From: an uncultured Selenomonas sp.
Lineage (GTDB): Bacteria > Bacillota > Negativicutes > Selenomonadales > Selenomonadaceae
Reading direction: 5' to 3'
Length of the DNA: 64,000 bases
NCBI GenBank assembly: GCA_905372355.1
Contig: CAJPOT010000006.1
Span: 92,972-156,971, forward strand
Below the pieces are notes generated by a model. The model searched no databases, had not been told where the DNA came from, and was given only the letters and a program-made list of their open reading frames with translations. Numbering within the stretch: the stretch's first letter is position 1; the number at the start of each line of letters is the position of its first letter. Made by a program: the position numbers and the translations under genes. Positions 26,153 to 34,962 of the stretch are shown piece by piece.

Positions 26153-27667
26153 ATGGGAAATGTAACGAAGGAAAATATCGCCTCTATGATGGCGACGATC
26201 CAAGACCTCTATATGGCCGATGACATCCCCTGGATGATCGGCTATTCGGGCGGCAAGGACAGCACCGCCGTCGTGCAGCTCGTCTGGCTGGCGCTCGAGG
26301 ATCTCCCCCCGGAGAAGAGGAAGAAGTCCGTGCATATCATGAATACCGATACCCTCGTCGAATCGCCGGTCGTCTCCAAGTGGGTGGAGAGGTCGCTTGC
26401 AGCGATGCGCGAGGCTGCTGCAGCGCGTCAGCTGCCTTTCATTCCGACGCGGCTCGTGCCCGACTACGATCATACATTTTGGGTGAATCTTCTCGGCAGG
26501 GGTTACCCATTCCCGCGCATGAAGTATCGTTGGTGCACGGATCGGCTGAAGATCCGTCCCGTGAACGACTTTATCAAGAAGAAGCTTGCTGAGCACGGCG
26601 AGATCATTCTCGTCCTGGGAACGCGCAAGACGGAGAGCGCGCGCCGCCATCGCACGATGACGAACCTTGAAAAGAAGCGGGTTCGCGAACTTTTGAGTCC
26701 CAATCCGACACTGGCCAATGAGCTGGTGTTTTCTCCGTTGGAAGCATGGTCGAATGATGATGTTTGGATGTTTCTGATGCAGTACAAGAATCCTTGGGGC
26801 TATTCCAATCAGGATCTTTTGACCATGTATCGCGGGGCGACGGCGGACAATGAATGTCCTCTGATGCTCGATGAGAGTTTGCCGTCGTGCGGCAAGAGCC
26901 GTTTTGGCTGCTGGGTTTGTACCATGGTCGAGAGCGACAAGTCGATGGAAGCGATGATCGCCAACGACGAGGAGAAGGAATGGATGCTGCCGCTGCTGGA
27001 ATTTCGAAATGAATTCGGCGATCTGGCGCACGATCGCGAGCGCCGCAGCTTTCGGCGCATGCGCGGACACCTGCAAGGCAGTCATGGCCAGCTCTTTCAC
27101 GGGCCGTACAAAAGGGAGGTTCGCGAACGTTGGCTGCGCCGCCTGTTGGAGATTCAGAAGAAAATTCGAGAAACGGGACCGGAGGAGTTTCACGATCTTG
27201 AGCTGATCCACCTCGAAGAACTGCAGGCGATTCGTCGCATCTGGGTTCTGGAAAAGCATGAATTTATCGATTCCGTTCCGACGATTTATGAAGATGTGAT
27301 GGAAGAGCCGTTCTGCGATTCGACATGGCTGCCCTTGGATAATTTCGCCAAGGACGAGTGGGATGTTTTGGCGGAAGTCTGCACGCGCATGTACGGCGGG
27401 GAAGAGCTGGCCTTTGAAATGATGTATACGCTTGTCGATCTCGAGAACCGCGCCTCGGGGATCGGTGCGCGCAAGGGGCTCCTTGAGGCGATGGAGGCCG
27501 CGATCGGGCGATCCTTCTACAAGGACGAAGCTGATGCAGTGCGGTATTATACGGAACGCATGAGACGAAAAAAGGAATTGGGCGCAGAATATAACGAAGC
27601 GTTTTTGGATGCTGCCTTGCCCGACCGTTCGCAAGACCCTTTGGATATTGAGGATGAAAGCCGATGA
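26153..27667 (+). CDS. dndC: DNA phosphorothioation protein DndC (PAPS-reductase-like, Fe-S)
   Basis: 504 residues. The PP-loop YSGGKDST is at 31-38, followed by the family segments MNTDTLVESP and YRWCTDRLKI. The later cysteine group CGKSRFGCWVC is the Fe-S ligand region of DndC. It has ATP pyrophosphatase/sulfur-transfer chemistry, passing sulfur from the cysteine desulfurase to the DNA backbone. I start at ATG 26153 because the longer frame from GTG 26075 is just translation of the dispersed repeat. The ribosome site is weak, which may limit expression. dndB is absent upstream, as in archaeal DndCDEA systems. Overlaps dndD by 4 bases. Confidence 0.93.
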   Translation: MGNVTKENIASMMATIQDLYMADDIPWMIGYSGGKDSTAVVQLVWLALEDLPPEKRKKSVHIMNTDTLVESPVVSKWVERSLAAMREAAAARQLPFIPTRLVPDYDHTFWVNLLGRGYPFPRMKYRWCTDRLKIRPVNDFIKKKLAEHGEIILVLGTRKTESARRHRTMTNLEKKRVRELLSPNPTLANELVFSPLEAWSNDDVWMFLMQYKNPWGYSNQDLLTMYRGATADNECPLMLDESLPSCGKSRFGCWVCTMVESDKSMEAMIANDEEKEWMLPLLEFRNEFGDLAHDRERRSFRRMRGHLQGSHGQLFHGPYKREVRERWLRRLLEIQKKIRETGPEEFHDLELIHLEELQAIRRIWVLEKHEFIDSVPTIYEDVMEEPFCDSTWLPLDNFAKDEWDVLAEVCTRMYGGEELAFEMMYTLVDLENRASGIGARKGLLEAMEAAIGRSFYKDEADAVRYYTERMRRKKELGAEYNEAFLDAALPDRSQDPLDIEDESR

Positions 27668-29613
27668 TAATCAAGAAGCTCACGCTGCAGAATTTCGGCG
27701 TCTATGCCGGGGAAAACACCTTCTCTTTTTCGCATACGCGCCCCATCGTCTTGATCGGCGGCATGAACGGCCACGGCAAGACGACTTTTCTCGAAGCGAT
27801 CCTCCTCGCGCTTTACGGCGCGAATTCCATCGCTTATAAAGAGAGTGCGCACAGAACGTATGGGAAGTACCTGCGCGCCTATGTGAACAAGAGCAGCGGC
27901 GAGAAGCGTGCCTCGGTGGAGCTGACATTCCTCATGGACGAGAGCGAGCAGAGTGAATATCGGATTCGCCGTGCCTGGACCGCGGCCAAAGGAGACGGAG
28001 AGACGATCACCGTTTGGGAAAATGGCGCGTACAGCGAATTTTTGACGGCAAATTGGGCGATGTTTGTGGAAAACATTCTCCCGTCGGCGCTGGCACGCTT
28101 TTTCTTTTTCGACGGGGAAAAAATTGCTGAACTGGCGCTTGATGAAAACAATGTGCAGATGAAGGACTCCGTGCGCTCCATGCTGGGGATCGGCGTTCTC
28201 GACGGTTTGAAGGGCGACCTCTCGCGCATCGTGCGGCGCTTGGCGCGCGGTGGAAAAAAGGAAGACGCATCTGCCGGCTTGGAGGATCTGCGGCAGGAAA
28301 AAGAGCGCTTGGCGGCGCAGCTGACTGGGCTGGAGGCGGCGGGCGCACGCCTGGAGATGCAGGCAAAAGAGCGGCAGGCGGCGATCGATGAACTGCACCG
28401 ACAATATGAGATCAAGGGCGGCGCGGCGGCGCAGGAGCGACAGAGCCTCATGCAGCGCTGCGCAGATCTTTTGGCAAAAATCGAGCGCAACAAGGGCGCA
28501 CTGGCGGAATGCGCCGCCGGAGAATTGCCCTTCGCCTTGGTGCGCGATCTCATCAGCGAGGTCAAGCTGCAGTCGGAGGATGAGCACGATGATTTGATCA
28601 TGAGGCAGGCGCTCGGCATGATGGAAGAGATGCTTGAAGGATATGCCGCCAAGCACGAAGGCGCACGGCAGGCGAACGCCGATTTCTTGGCGTACGTCCG
28701 CGAAGAGACGGAGCGAATGGCGTCGGAACCGCTTTACCAAGTGTCGGATCATGCTCTGTTCCAACTCAATGCGCTGCTCGATCATCTGCTTGCCGAGAGT
28801 GTGGAAACGGCGCGGCGGCTGCTGGGCGAAAAAGCGTTGCTGCAGAAAAAACTTGACGAGGCGGAGCGCCATCTCGCTGTGGATCTCGATGAAAAAACTC
28901 TTGGCGCGTTGTTCAGCCGCATCAAGGAGGAGGAATCCGCGCTCGTGCAGCTGAAGATCGATCGGACGGCAAAGGAGCAGGAAACGGCTGCTTTGCGCGC
29001 GGCGCTTCATGCCGCCGATGCCGAATATCGAAGGCAGGCAGAAGCATATCTGCACGATGCGGAGCTGCGTGACGATCGGCAGCGCATGAGAAAATACGCC
29101 AACATGGCTCTGCGGCTCACGGAAGAATTTACCGTCGAGCTGCAGCGGCGAAAGATCGGCGTGCTCGGTGATACCGTCACAGAATGCTACAAGAAGCTGG
29201 CGAACAAGAAGAACATGATCGAGCGGATCGTCATGGATGCGGATACCTTGGAACTTGCCTACGTGGACGATCGAGGCGAAAAGGTGGCGAAGGATTCGCT
29301 GTCGGCGGGCGAAAAGCAGCTGATGGTGATCGCTGTCCTCTGGGCGTTGGCCATCTGTTCGAAGAAAAAGCTCCCCGTGATCATCGATACGCCGCTCGCG
29401 CGTCTCGACTCCATGCATCGGATGTCGCTTGTCACGACATATTTTCCGCAGGCGGGAAGTCAGACGATCATCTTGTCGACAGATGCGGAGATCGATGAAA
29501 ATTATTACGCGATGCTGAAGGATTCGGTCGGCGATGAATTTACGCTGCACTACGATGAGGCGATGAAGAGCACGACGATTTTGAAAGGATATTTCCGCGA
29601 CGATGATCATTAA
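27664..29613 (+). CDS. dndD: DNA phosphorothioation protein DndD (SMC/Rad50-like ATPase)
   Basis: 649 residues with the ABC-type ATPase halves at each end. Walker A GMNGHGKTTF is at 33-42, the signature LSAGEKQLMV is near 550, and Walker B VIIDTPLARLD follows. Between them are long coiled coils; no CxxC zinc-hook motif is seen, unlike Rad50. DndD hydrolyses ATP, probably to open DNA for sulfur insertion. It is coupled to dndC (ATGA) and overlaps dndE by 11 bases. Length and motif order match DndD proteins. Confidence 0.92.
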   Translation: MIIKKLTLQNFGVYAGENTFSFSHTRPIVLIGGMNGHGKTTFLEAILLALYGANSIAYKESAHRTYGKYLRAYVNKSSGEKRASVELTFLMDESEQSEYRIRRAWTAAKGDGETITVWENGAYSEFLTANWAMFVENILPSALARFFFFDGEKIAELALDENNVQMKDSVRSMLGIGVLDGLKGDLSRIVRRLARGGKKEDASAGLEDLRQEKERLAAQLTGLEAAGARLEMQAKERQAAIDELHRQYEIKGGAAAQERQSLMQRCADLLAKIERNKGALAECAAGELPFALVRDLISEVKLQSEDEHDDLIMRQALGMMEEMLEGYAAKHEGARQANADFLAYVREETERMASEPLYQVSDHALFQLNALLDHLLAESVETARRLLGEKALLQKKLDEAERHLAVDLDEKTLGALFSRIKEEESALVQLKIDRTAKEQETAALRAALHAADAEYRRQAEAYLHDAELRDDRQRMRKYANMALRLTEEFTVELQRRKIGVLGDTVTECYKKLANKKNMIERIVMDADTLELAYVDDRGEKVAKDSLSAGEKQLMVIAVLWALAICSKKKLPVIIDTPLARLDSMHRMSLVTTYFPQAGSQTIILSTDAEIDENYYAMLKDSVGDEFTLHYDEAMKSTTILKGYFRDDDH

Positions 29614-29986
29614 ACAAGTGCGCCTTTCTCAACAGGCGAAGGACCAGCTCTCCCGCTTGAAAGGCAAGACGGGCATCAAAAATTGGAATATTCTCTGTCG
29701 CTGGGCGCTTCTCTATTCGCTTGCAGAAAAAAACGTGCCCGCGGATCTTCCCCTTGCCGCAGACAGCAATCTGGAAATGTCGTGGTACACGTTCGGCGGT
29801 GAATATTACGAGATCTATGAGGCTTTGATCAAGGCGTGGTGCATGCGCATGGAGATCGAGGCGGATGATGAAACGGCGGCGAAGTATTTTCGCCTGCACC
29901 TTGAGCGCGGCATCGCATATCTCTCGGGCACGGGCTTCATCAAGAGCATGGATGACTTATTGGCACTGGCGGTGAAGAAATCATGA
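29603..29986 (+). CDS. dndE: DNA phosphorothioation protein DndE
   Basis: 127 residues, the usual size for DndE, a small DNA-binding protein of the phosphorothioation complex. The N-terminus (KQVRLSQQAKDQLSRLK) and the internal SWYTFGGEYYEIYEAL match the family. It is positively charged near the N-terminus, consistent with DNA binding. It is translated from an ATG inside the 3' end of dndD and overlaps dndA by 4 bases. Confidence 0.88.
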   Translation: MIIKQVRLSQQAKDQLSRLKGKTGIKNWNILCRWALLYSLAEKNVPADLPLAADSNLEMSWYTFGGEYYEIYEALIKAWCMRMEIEADDETAAKYFRLHLERGIAYLSGTGFIKSMDDLLALAVKKS

Positions 29987-31134
29987 GCATCTATTTGGAC
30001 TGGAACGCATCCGCACCGATCGCGTCCGATGTCGTAGAGACGATGATGGAAGTATACCAAAATCAGATCGGCAACGCGGACAGCCGTACGCATGCTTACG
30101 GCGAGGCTGTGCGAGCCGTTGTGGAACATGCGAGGAAACAGGTGGCGGCGCTCTTGGGTGTGACTTCTGCCGAGGTGTTCTTCACGAGCGGCGCGACGGA
30201 AAGCAGCAATATCGCAATCCAAGGCCTTGCGACATATGCCGAGCAGAGCGGCAAGTGCCATATCATCACGTCCGCCATCGAGCACAAGGCGGTTCTGGAG
30301 ACGGTGAAGGCGATGGGGCGGCGGGGCTTCGATGTGGACATCGTCGCACCCGAGCCGTCCGGCCGCGTGGCGAAAGAGAAGATCCTGGAAAAGCTGCGAG
30401 CGGATACCCTGCTCGTCAGCCTCATGCATGTCAACAACGAAACGGGAGTTATCCAGCCCGTGGAAGAACTGGGCGCGGAGTTGGAAAAGAGGGAGATTCT
30501 CTTTCATGTGGATGCTACGCAAAGCTGCGGCAAGCTCGTCGATGAACTGCGGCGGCTGAAATACCGCATGCTCTCTTTCAGCGCGCACAAAATGCGCGGT
30601 CCGCAGGGCGTCGGCGTGCTCGTGCTCAAAAAGCGCGATTATAAGCTGCCTCCCGTAAAGGCGATCCTCTACGGCGGCGAGCAGGAACGCGGCATTCGTC
30701 CGGGCACGATTCCCGCAGCTCTCGCGGCAGGCTGCGGCAAGGCCTGTGAGCTTGCCGCCATGCGATACAAAGAGGACAGCAGAAAACTGCAGCAGATCAA
30801 AGCGATGCTTCTGCAGATGATCGATGAAGCGGGGCTTGCGTACTCAGTCAACGGCGATGCGGAATTCTCTTTGCCGAGTACGCTCAACCTCTCTTTACAC
30901 GGCATCTCCGCAGAAGCCTTGATGATCGCCGCAAGGGACGACTGCGCCATCTCCAACGGCTCGGCATGCACGTCGAAGAGCTACGCTCCGAGCTACGTTC
31001 TGGCCGCCATGGGCGTCTCCGCGGAACAGATCGAAAGCTCCATCCGCCTCAGTTGGGGTGCGGAGACGGATGAAGCATTGCTCAAAACCGAGTTCGCCAA
31101 ACTGTTGACAGCGGCGAAGGCGCTTGTGCAGTAA
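29983..31134 (+). CDS. dndA: Cysteine desulfurase DndA
   Basis: 383-residue class V PLP aminotransferase-fold protein. It begins YLDWNASAP, has the PLP-binding K203 in SFSAHKMRGPQG and the persulfide Cys C329 in SNGSACTSK. It supplies sulfur to DndC. Placing dndA at the end of the operon (C-D-E-A) differs from the classical dndA/dndBCDE arrangement and matches the order in haloarchaeal DndCDEA systems. Having its own desulfurase makes the modification module self-contained. No terminator is evident downstream. Confidence 0.9.
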   Translation: MSIYLDWNASAPIASDVVETMMEVYQNQIGNADSRTHAYGEAVRAVVEHARKQVAALLGVTSAEVFFTSGATESSNIAIQGLATYAEQSGKCHIITSAIEHKAVLETVKAMGRRGFDVDIVAPEPSGRVAKEKILEKLRADTLLVSLMHVNNETGVIQPVEELGAELEKREILFHVDATQSCGKLVDELRRLKYRMLSFSAHKMRGPQGVGVLVLKKRDYKLPPVKAILYGGEQERGIRPGTIPAALAAGCGKACELAAMRYKEDSRKLQQIKAMLLQMIDEAGLAYSVNGDAEFSLPSTLNLSLHGISAEALMIAARDDCAISNGSACTSKSYAPSYVLAAMGVSAEQIESSIRLSWGAETDEALLKTEFAKLLTAAKALVQ

Positions 31135-31223
31135 GGATAGAGATCGCTTTTGATGCGGAGTAAAGTGTTTGGGAGACGGTATGATGCCCGAAACAAGATC
31201 CTGCGCCTGCACGGCGACATGGA

Positions 31224-32417
31224 TCACGTCAGAAGCCAGTCACGGGCATTGATGCGCCGTATCCCGTCATATTGCGCTTCCGGATCTTCATCCATGGTCA
31301 GAAGGATCTTCGGATAATGATCGCGAATCAGGCGGAGCGGGCGCAGCTCTCGCTCCAGTGTGGACTCGTCGCGAACCGTAAGAGCAACCTGATAATATAC
31401 CACTCCCGCTCTGTCCTGTGCCACGAAATCTACTTCAAAAGAATTCACCTTGCCGATGTAGACGTCATATCCACGGCGCAGGAGTTCCAGATACACGATA
31501 TTTTCCAAGATATGGTCGGCATCCACATCGCGCGTGCCCAGGAGAAGATACCGCAAGCCGATGTCTGCTACATAATACTTTTCCAAAGTCCTCAGATATT
31601 GCCTGCCCTTTACATCGTATCGTTTCGCCTGATAAATGACATAGCTTTCTATGAATGACGTCAAATATTTTTCGACCGTCTTGGAATCAATCTTCCTGCC
31701 ATCTGAAGTCATCGTATCTGCAATCTTTTTCGCGGAAAGCGGACTGCCTATGCTTGAGAACACGAAGCGCAGGACGCTCTTCAGCATCATGACATCCGTG
31801 ATTCTTTTGCGGTTTACAATATCCTTGACGACGATGGTGTTATATATTCCTTCCAAATAGTCGCGAACTGCATTTGGATCGTCTTTCAGCGCCAGTGCGT
31901 AGGGAAACGAGCTGCTTTGCAGATACTCCGTATAGAGAATCCCTCTCTCTGCTGGTTTTCCTGCGCCCACCCAATATTCTTTGAAAGAAAGGGGAAGCAT
32001 TTCGATCTGGACATACCGCCCGGCAAGCAGGGTAGCGATCTCGCTCGACAGCATGTAGGCGTTCGATCCTGTAATATACAAATCGATATTTTTTTTGATA
32101 TACAGACTGTCGACGACCTTGGGGAAGTCATGGACATGATGCACTTCGTCCAAGAAGATATACGTCATCTTGCCCGAAGCAAGCCGGCTTTTCAGATATT
32201 GATACAGCGCCTTGCGATCCGTGAGATCCTCATAGTCCATATCCTCGAAGTTGATGGCGATGATCTGCTCTTCCTGCACGCCTTGCTTGCGCAGCCAATC
32301 TTGATACATTTCCAAAAGAGTAGACTTGCCGCATCGCCGGATTCCTGTCACAACCTTGATGACTTGTTTGTCCTTGAAAGCAATCAATCGCTTCATATAT
32401 TCTTGACGCTCGATCAC
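31224..32417 (-). CDS. AAA+ ATPase with DUF4143 domain
   Basis: 397 residues. Walker A GIRRCGKSTLL is close to the N-terminus, Walker B IFLDEVHHV follows, then sensor-like LYITGSNAYML. The C-terminal DUF4143 region contains a PD-(D/E)xK-like motif (VYIGKVNSFEVDFVAQD). The GTG at 32417 has GGAGG 10 bases upstream; a longer frame to 32615 merely reads through the adjacent repeat. These ATPases are common orphan accessory genes of anaerobes and their function is not settled. It is transcribed toward dndA (convergent) and may be part of, or only adjacent to, the defence locus. Confidence 0.8.
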   Translation of the reverse strand: MIERQEYMKRLIAFKDKQVIKVVTGIRRCGKSTLLEMYQDWLRKQGVQEEQIIAINFEDMDYEDLTDRKALYQYLKSRLASGKMTYIFLDEVHHVHDFPKVVDSLYIKKNIDLYITGSNAYMLSSEIATLLAGRYVQIEMLPLSFKEYWVGAGKPAERGILYTEYLQSSSFPYALALKDDPNAVRDYLEGIYNTIVVKDIVNRKRITDVMMLKSVLRFVFSSIGSPLSAKKIADTMTSDGRKIDSKTVEKYLTSFIESYVIYQAKRYDVKGRQYLRTLEKYYVADIGLRYLLLGTRDVDADHILENIVYLELLRRGYDVYIGKVNSFEVDFVAQDRAGVVYYQVALTVRDESTLERELRPLRLIRDHYPKILLTMDEDPEAQYDGIRRINARDWLLT

Positions 32418-32450
32418 GATATTTTCGCCTCCGCTCCTGCTCTTTGCATT

Positions 32451-32510
32451 ATTATACCATAAAGTTTCAAGAACAGATAGTTTTGGGATTGTAATACGAA
32501 AACTATCTGT
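32451..32510 (-). promoter_or_regulatory. Extended -10 promoter with upstream palindrome for the DUF4143 ATPase gene
   Basis: On the minus strand TGGTATAAT (TATAAT at 32456-32451) is an extended -10 box. A perfect 12-base inverted repeat, ACAGATAGTTTT at 32473-32484 and AAAACTATCTGT at 32499-32510, overlaps the expected -35 position, as an operator would. On the plus strand the same repeat is followed by TTTTTG and might act as a terminator. Apart from this and repeat copy B, I see nothing identifiable in 32598-32917. Confidence 0.5.
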
Positions 32511-32520
32511 TTTTGTATAT

Positions 32521-32597
32521 TGTGCGCCGCCCTTACAGAAGCCTAGCCAATCGGTCTGCGCCTGTGGCTTGACTTCTTGGGGCTTCATAGTAGAATT
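32521..32597 (+). repeat. Dispersed hairpin element, copy B (lacks the 5' hairpin)
   Basis: Bases 32522-32557 are identical to 26085-26120 in copy A. It then continues with a GCGCC...TTGACTTCTTGGGGCTTCATAGTA tail shared with copies C and D. The GTCCAC/GTGGAC hairpin is absent. Confidence 0.75.
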
Positions 32598-32917
32598 ATA
32601 CCAAGTGGATGTCACTCATGCGATTTTGTTTTCCAAAGGGATTGACATTTCAAGGATTACGGTAGATTATTGGTCTGCGAAGTTCGAGTCAGAATCCCAT
32701 GACCGATGTGGATCGAGTGGTGAAGCTGCTGTGCGGTACTGGAAGGGGAAATTCTTGCTCTGAAGGCGTGTAGGTGGGAAGTCTGGGCAAATAAAATGTG
32801 CAGATGGATGCGTTGTTGCGATTTTCCGATAATGACAGTGCGAATGCAGGAAGATGAGGAAATGAATTTATTGGTGATGCTTTAGAGAAAGTGCATCGAC
32901 GTTTTAAGGAGCGGGAT

Positions 32918-34219
32918 ATGGCAACGGAACATCCATTCAACCGCCGCACCTTCCTCAAGCTTGTGGGCGGTGCGGCGGTCATCGTGGGTGGTGGCTTTCT
33001 GGCGCAGAGATTCGACGTCCTCGGACGGGCGGCGAAGCGGCTCGATAAGATTGCGAATCCGCAAAGAATCGAGGCGGAGTTCATCCGTCAGATCATCACG
33101 CGCGATCCTTCCGTTTCGCGCACGATCATGTGGCAGTCGGAGGCAGTAAAGAGCGCGGCGGCGGTCGAGTGGCGCGAGGTGGATGCGCAGGAGGTGCAGC
33201 GCGCGGTGGCGACGAACGAGAATTTCACGGACGACGGGCGCGCGGCGGTGCTGCATGCGGCGGGCATTGAGGGGCTGACGCCGGGGCGGCGCTACGAGTA
33301 TCGGCTGGTGAACGGCGAGGAGGCGAGCGATTGGCGGTCTTTGAAGACGCCGGCGGAGCGCGATGGCTTCAAGGCGCTGATCTTCCCCGATTCGCAGTCG
33401 AGCGATTATTCGGTCTGGCGAGACGTCGCGCAAGGAGCATGGCAGCGCAACCCCGATGCAGGCTTTTTTGTCAACATGGGCGATCTCGTCGATAACGGCG
33501 AGGATCATACGCAGTGGGATGCGTGGCTTTCGGCGGTCGTGCTCATGATCGAGCAGATTCCCTTTGCGCCCGTCATGGGAAATCATGAGACATACGACAG
33601 GAATTGGCAAGTACGTTTGCCAAAAGCATATTTGCAGGAGTTCGCCGTGCCGGACAACGGCAGCGAGGCGTTTTCGCGCTATTATTATTCGTTCGACTAT
33701 GGGCCGTGCCATTTCGCTGTGCTCAATACGCAGATGGACGAGACGGCGGATTTCAAGCAGGGGCTTTTGGAGGAGCAGCTCTCGTGGCTGCCCGAGGATA
33801 TGGAAAAGAGCCGCAAGCAGTGGAAAGTCGCGCTCCTGCACAAGGATGTGCTGCAGTACCGCATTCATCAGCGCCCCGAACGCACGGAGGGATTTTCCGA
33901 CATAGGCGAAGCGTTCATGCCCGTTTTCGATAAGCTCGGCGTCGATCTCGTCCTTACGGCGCATCTGCACACCTATCGCAATCGCGGTCATATCGAGGCA
34001 TTCCGCCGCTCGGCGAAAGGACCCGTCTACATTCTGACGGGCGTCGCGGGCGATGTGCGCTACCCGAATCTCTGGATCGACCATGCACTCGATGAGGCAG
34101 TCGCGCCGCAGCCCGAGACGGACAATTATCTCGTCTTGGAAGCGAAGGATGCGCAGCTCGCCGTCGAGTGCTTCCTGCCCGACGGCACGAGGATCGACCG
34201 CGTGGAAGTGGTGAAATAA
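32918..34219 (+). CDS. Tat-exported metallophosphoesterase (purple acid phosphatase-like)
   Basis: 433 residues from ATG 32918 with AAGGAG 6 bases upstream. The N-terminus has a twin-arginine signal (NRRTFLKLVGGAAVIVGGG). A fibronectin-like N-terminal domain of purple acid phosphatases follows (GLTPGRRYEYRLVNGEE). The calcineurin-like phosphoesterase motifs are FPDSQ, NMGDLVDNG, MGNHETYD and a late TAHLHTYR. It should act outside the cytoplasmic membrane on phosphate esters or nucleotides. It is a single-gene unit, unrelated to the defence genes except by position. Confidence 0.85.
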   Translation: MATEHPFNRRTFLKLVGGAAVIVGGGFLAQRFDVLGRAAKRLDKIANPQRIEAEFIRQIITRDPSVSRTIMWQSEAVKSAAAVEWREVDAQEVQRAVATNENFTDDGRAAVLHAAGIEGLTPGRRYEYRLVNGEEASDWRSLKTPAERDGFKALIFPDSQSSDYSVWRDVAQGAWQRNPDAGFFVNMGDLVDNGEDHTQWDAWLSAVVLMIEQIPFAPVMGNHETYDRNWQVRLPKAYLQEFAVPDNGSEAFSRYYYSFDYGPCHFAVLNTQMDETADFKQGLLEEQLSWLPEDMEKSRKQWKVALLHKDVLQYRIHQRPERTEGFSDIGEAFMPVFDKLGVDLVLTAHLHTYRNRGHIEAFRRSAKGPVYILTGVAGDVRYPNLWIDHALDEAVAPQPETDNYLVLEAKDAQLAVECFLPDGTRIDRVEVVK

Positions 34220-34262
34220 TTGCCGAGAGCATGTTGCCTGAAAAAGCGGCTAGGAAAGCGGT

Positions 34263-34541
34263 TTATTCGCCGAATAAATCAGCATGTGTTCCTGTGGCGG
34301 TTGCTGAAAGAATGAGCATGTCCTCATGAATTTGGTATATCAGCAGCCAATCCGGTTCGATATGACATTCGCGGAAGTCCTTCAGATTTCCGCCAAGTGC
34401 ATGATCTCGATACTGCTCCGGCATGTTCGAGCCTTTTTGCAACAATTGCAATGTCTTGATAAGCTTGGAGATGTCTTTGCCTCGCTTTTTCACGCGGCGG
34501 ACATCTCTTTTCATGCGATTCGTATAGACGATCTCGTACAT
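34263..34541 (-). CDS. YafQ/RelE-type mRNA interferase toxin
   Basis: 92 residues. The pattern ECHIEPDWLLIYQI and the C-terminal TGTHADLF are typical of YafQ ribosome-dependent endoribonucleases; the terminal histidine and Phe are the usual catalytic positions. It is encoded one base after the DinJ-like antitoxin stop codon, with the ribosome site inside the antitoxin's last codons. This is a standard type II toxin-antitoxin pair. Confidence 0.88.
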   Translation of the reverse strand: MYEIVYTNRMKRDVRRVKKRGKDISKLIKTLQLLQKGSNMPEQYRDHALGGNLKDFRECHIEPDWLLIYQIHEDMLILSATATGTHADLFGE

Positions 34542-34542
34542 G

Positions 34543-34812
34543 CTAATCCTCCAGCATGGATGCTACGGCTTCATCGGCTGAATCGAAGGGACCATGCAAG
34601 TTGCGGCGTTGGCGGCTGTCCTCGATGGCTTCTTTCAGATCCGCAGGGAGTCCGGTGTGCAGGCGTGCGATGGGGAAGGGGATTCCCTCATGTGCGATGG
34701 CGGCTTTGAGGAAGATCTGTATGGCCGTGGACGTGTCAAGGCCGAGGCTGAAGAACAGCCGATCGGCATCTTCCTTGACGGCATCGTCTACGTTGATTTG
34801 AAGAGTCGTCAT
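34543..34812 (-). CDS. DinJ/RelB-family antitoxin
   Basis: 89 residues from the ATG at 34812. The N-terminal ribbon-helix-helix sequence (TTLQINVDDAVKEDADRLF) and the LGLDTSTAIQIFLK segment are characteristic of DinJ/RelB. It binds the YafQ-like toxin and probably represses its own promoter. An upstream in-frame ATG at 34842 has a poorer ribosome site; AAGGAT lies 10 bases before the chosen start. Confidence 0.85.
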   Translation of the reverse strand: MTTLQINVDDAVKEDADRLFFSLGLDTSTAIQIFLKAAIAHEGIPFPIARLHTGLPADLKEAIEDSRQRRNLHGPFDSADEAVASMLED

Positions 34813-34850
34813 GATAGTAACATCCTTTCTTTCATTTATCATCTATCATC

Positions 34851-34962
34851 GTAAACTACACGCACAAACGTCCACTTTGTGGACATTGTGCGTCGCCCTT
34901 ACAGAAACCTAGCCAATCGGTCTGCGCCCCTTGGGGCTTGACCTCTTGGGGTTTTATCGTAA
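34851..34962 (+). repeat. Dispersed hairpin element, copy C (most complete)
   Basis: The fullest copy. Its hairpin has CGCACAAACGTCCAC pairing with GTGGACATTGTGCG, followed by the conserved core (CCCTTACAGAAACCTAGCC, CAATCGGTCTGCGCC) and a tail with CCCCTTGGGG and TTGACCTCTTGGGGTTT. It lies directly next to a truncated gene start. Confidence 0.8.

Noticed and set aside
9118..31134. Prophage or integrative element carrying the defence locus
   Set aside because: No integrase, phage structural gene, relaxase or tRNA attachment site is visible; only one decayed IS3 remnant and the dispersed repeats were found.
9758..31134. Classical DndB-E plus DptFGH system
   Set aside because: No DndB-like or DptF/G/H-like protein could be identified by motif; the neighbouring helicases resemble Dpd-type proteins instead.
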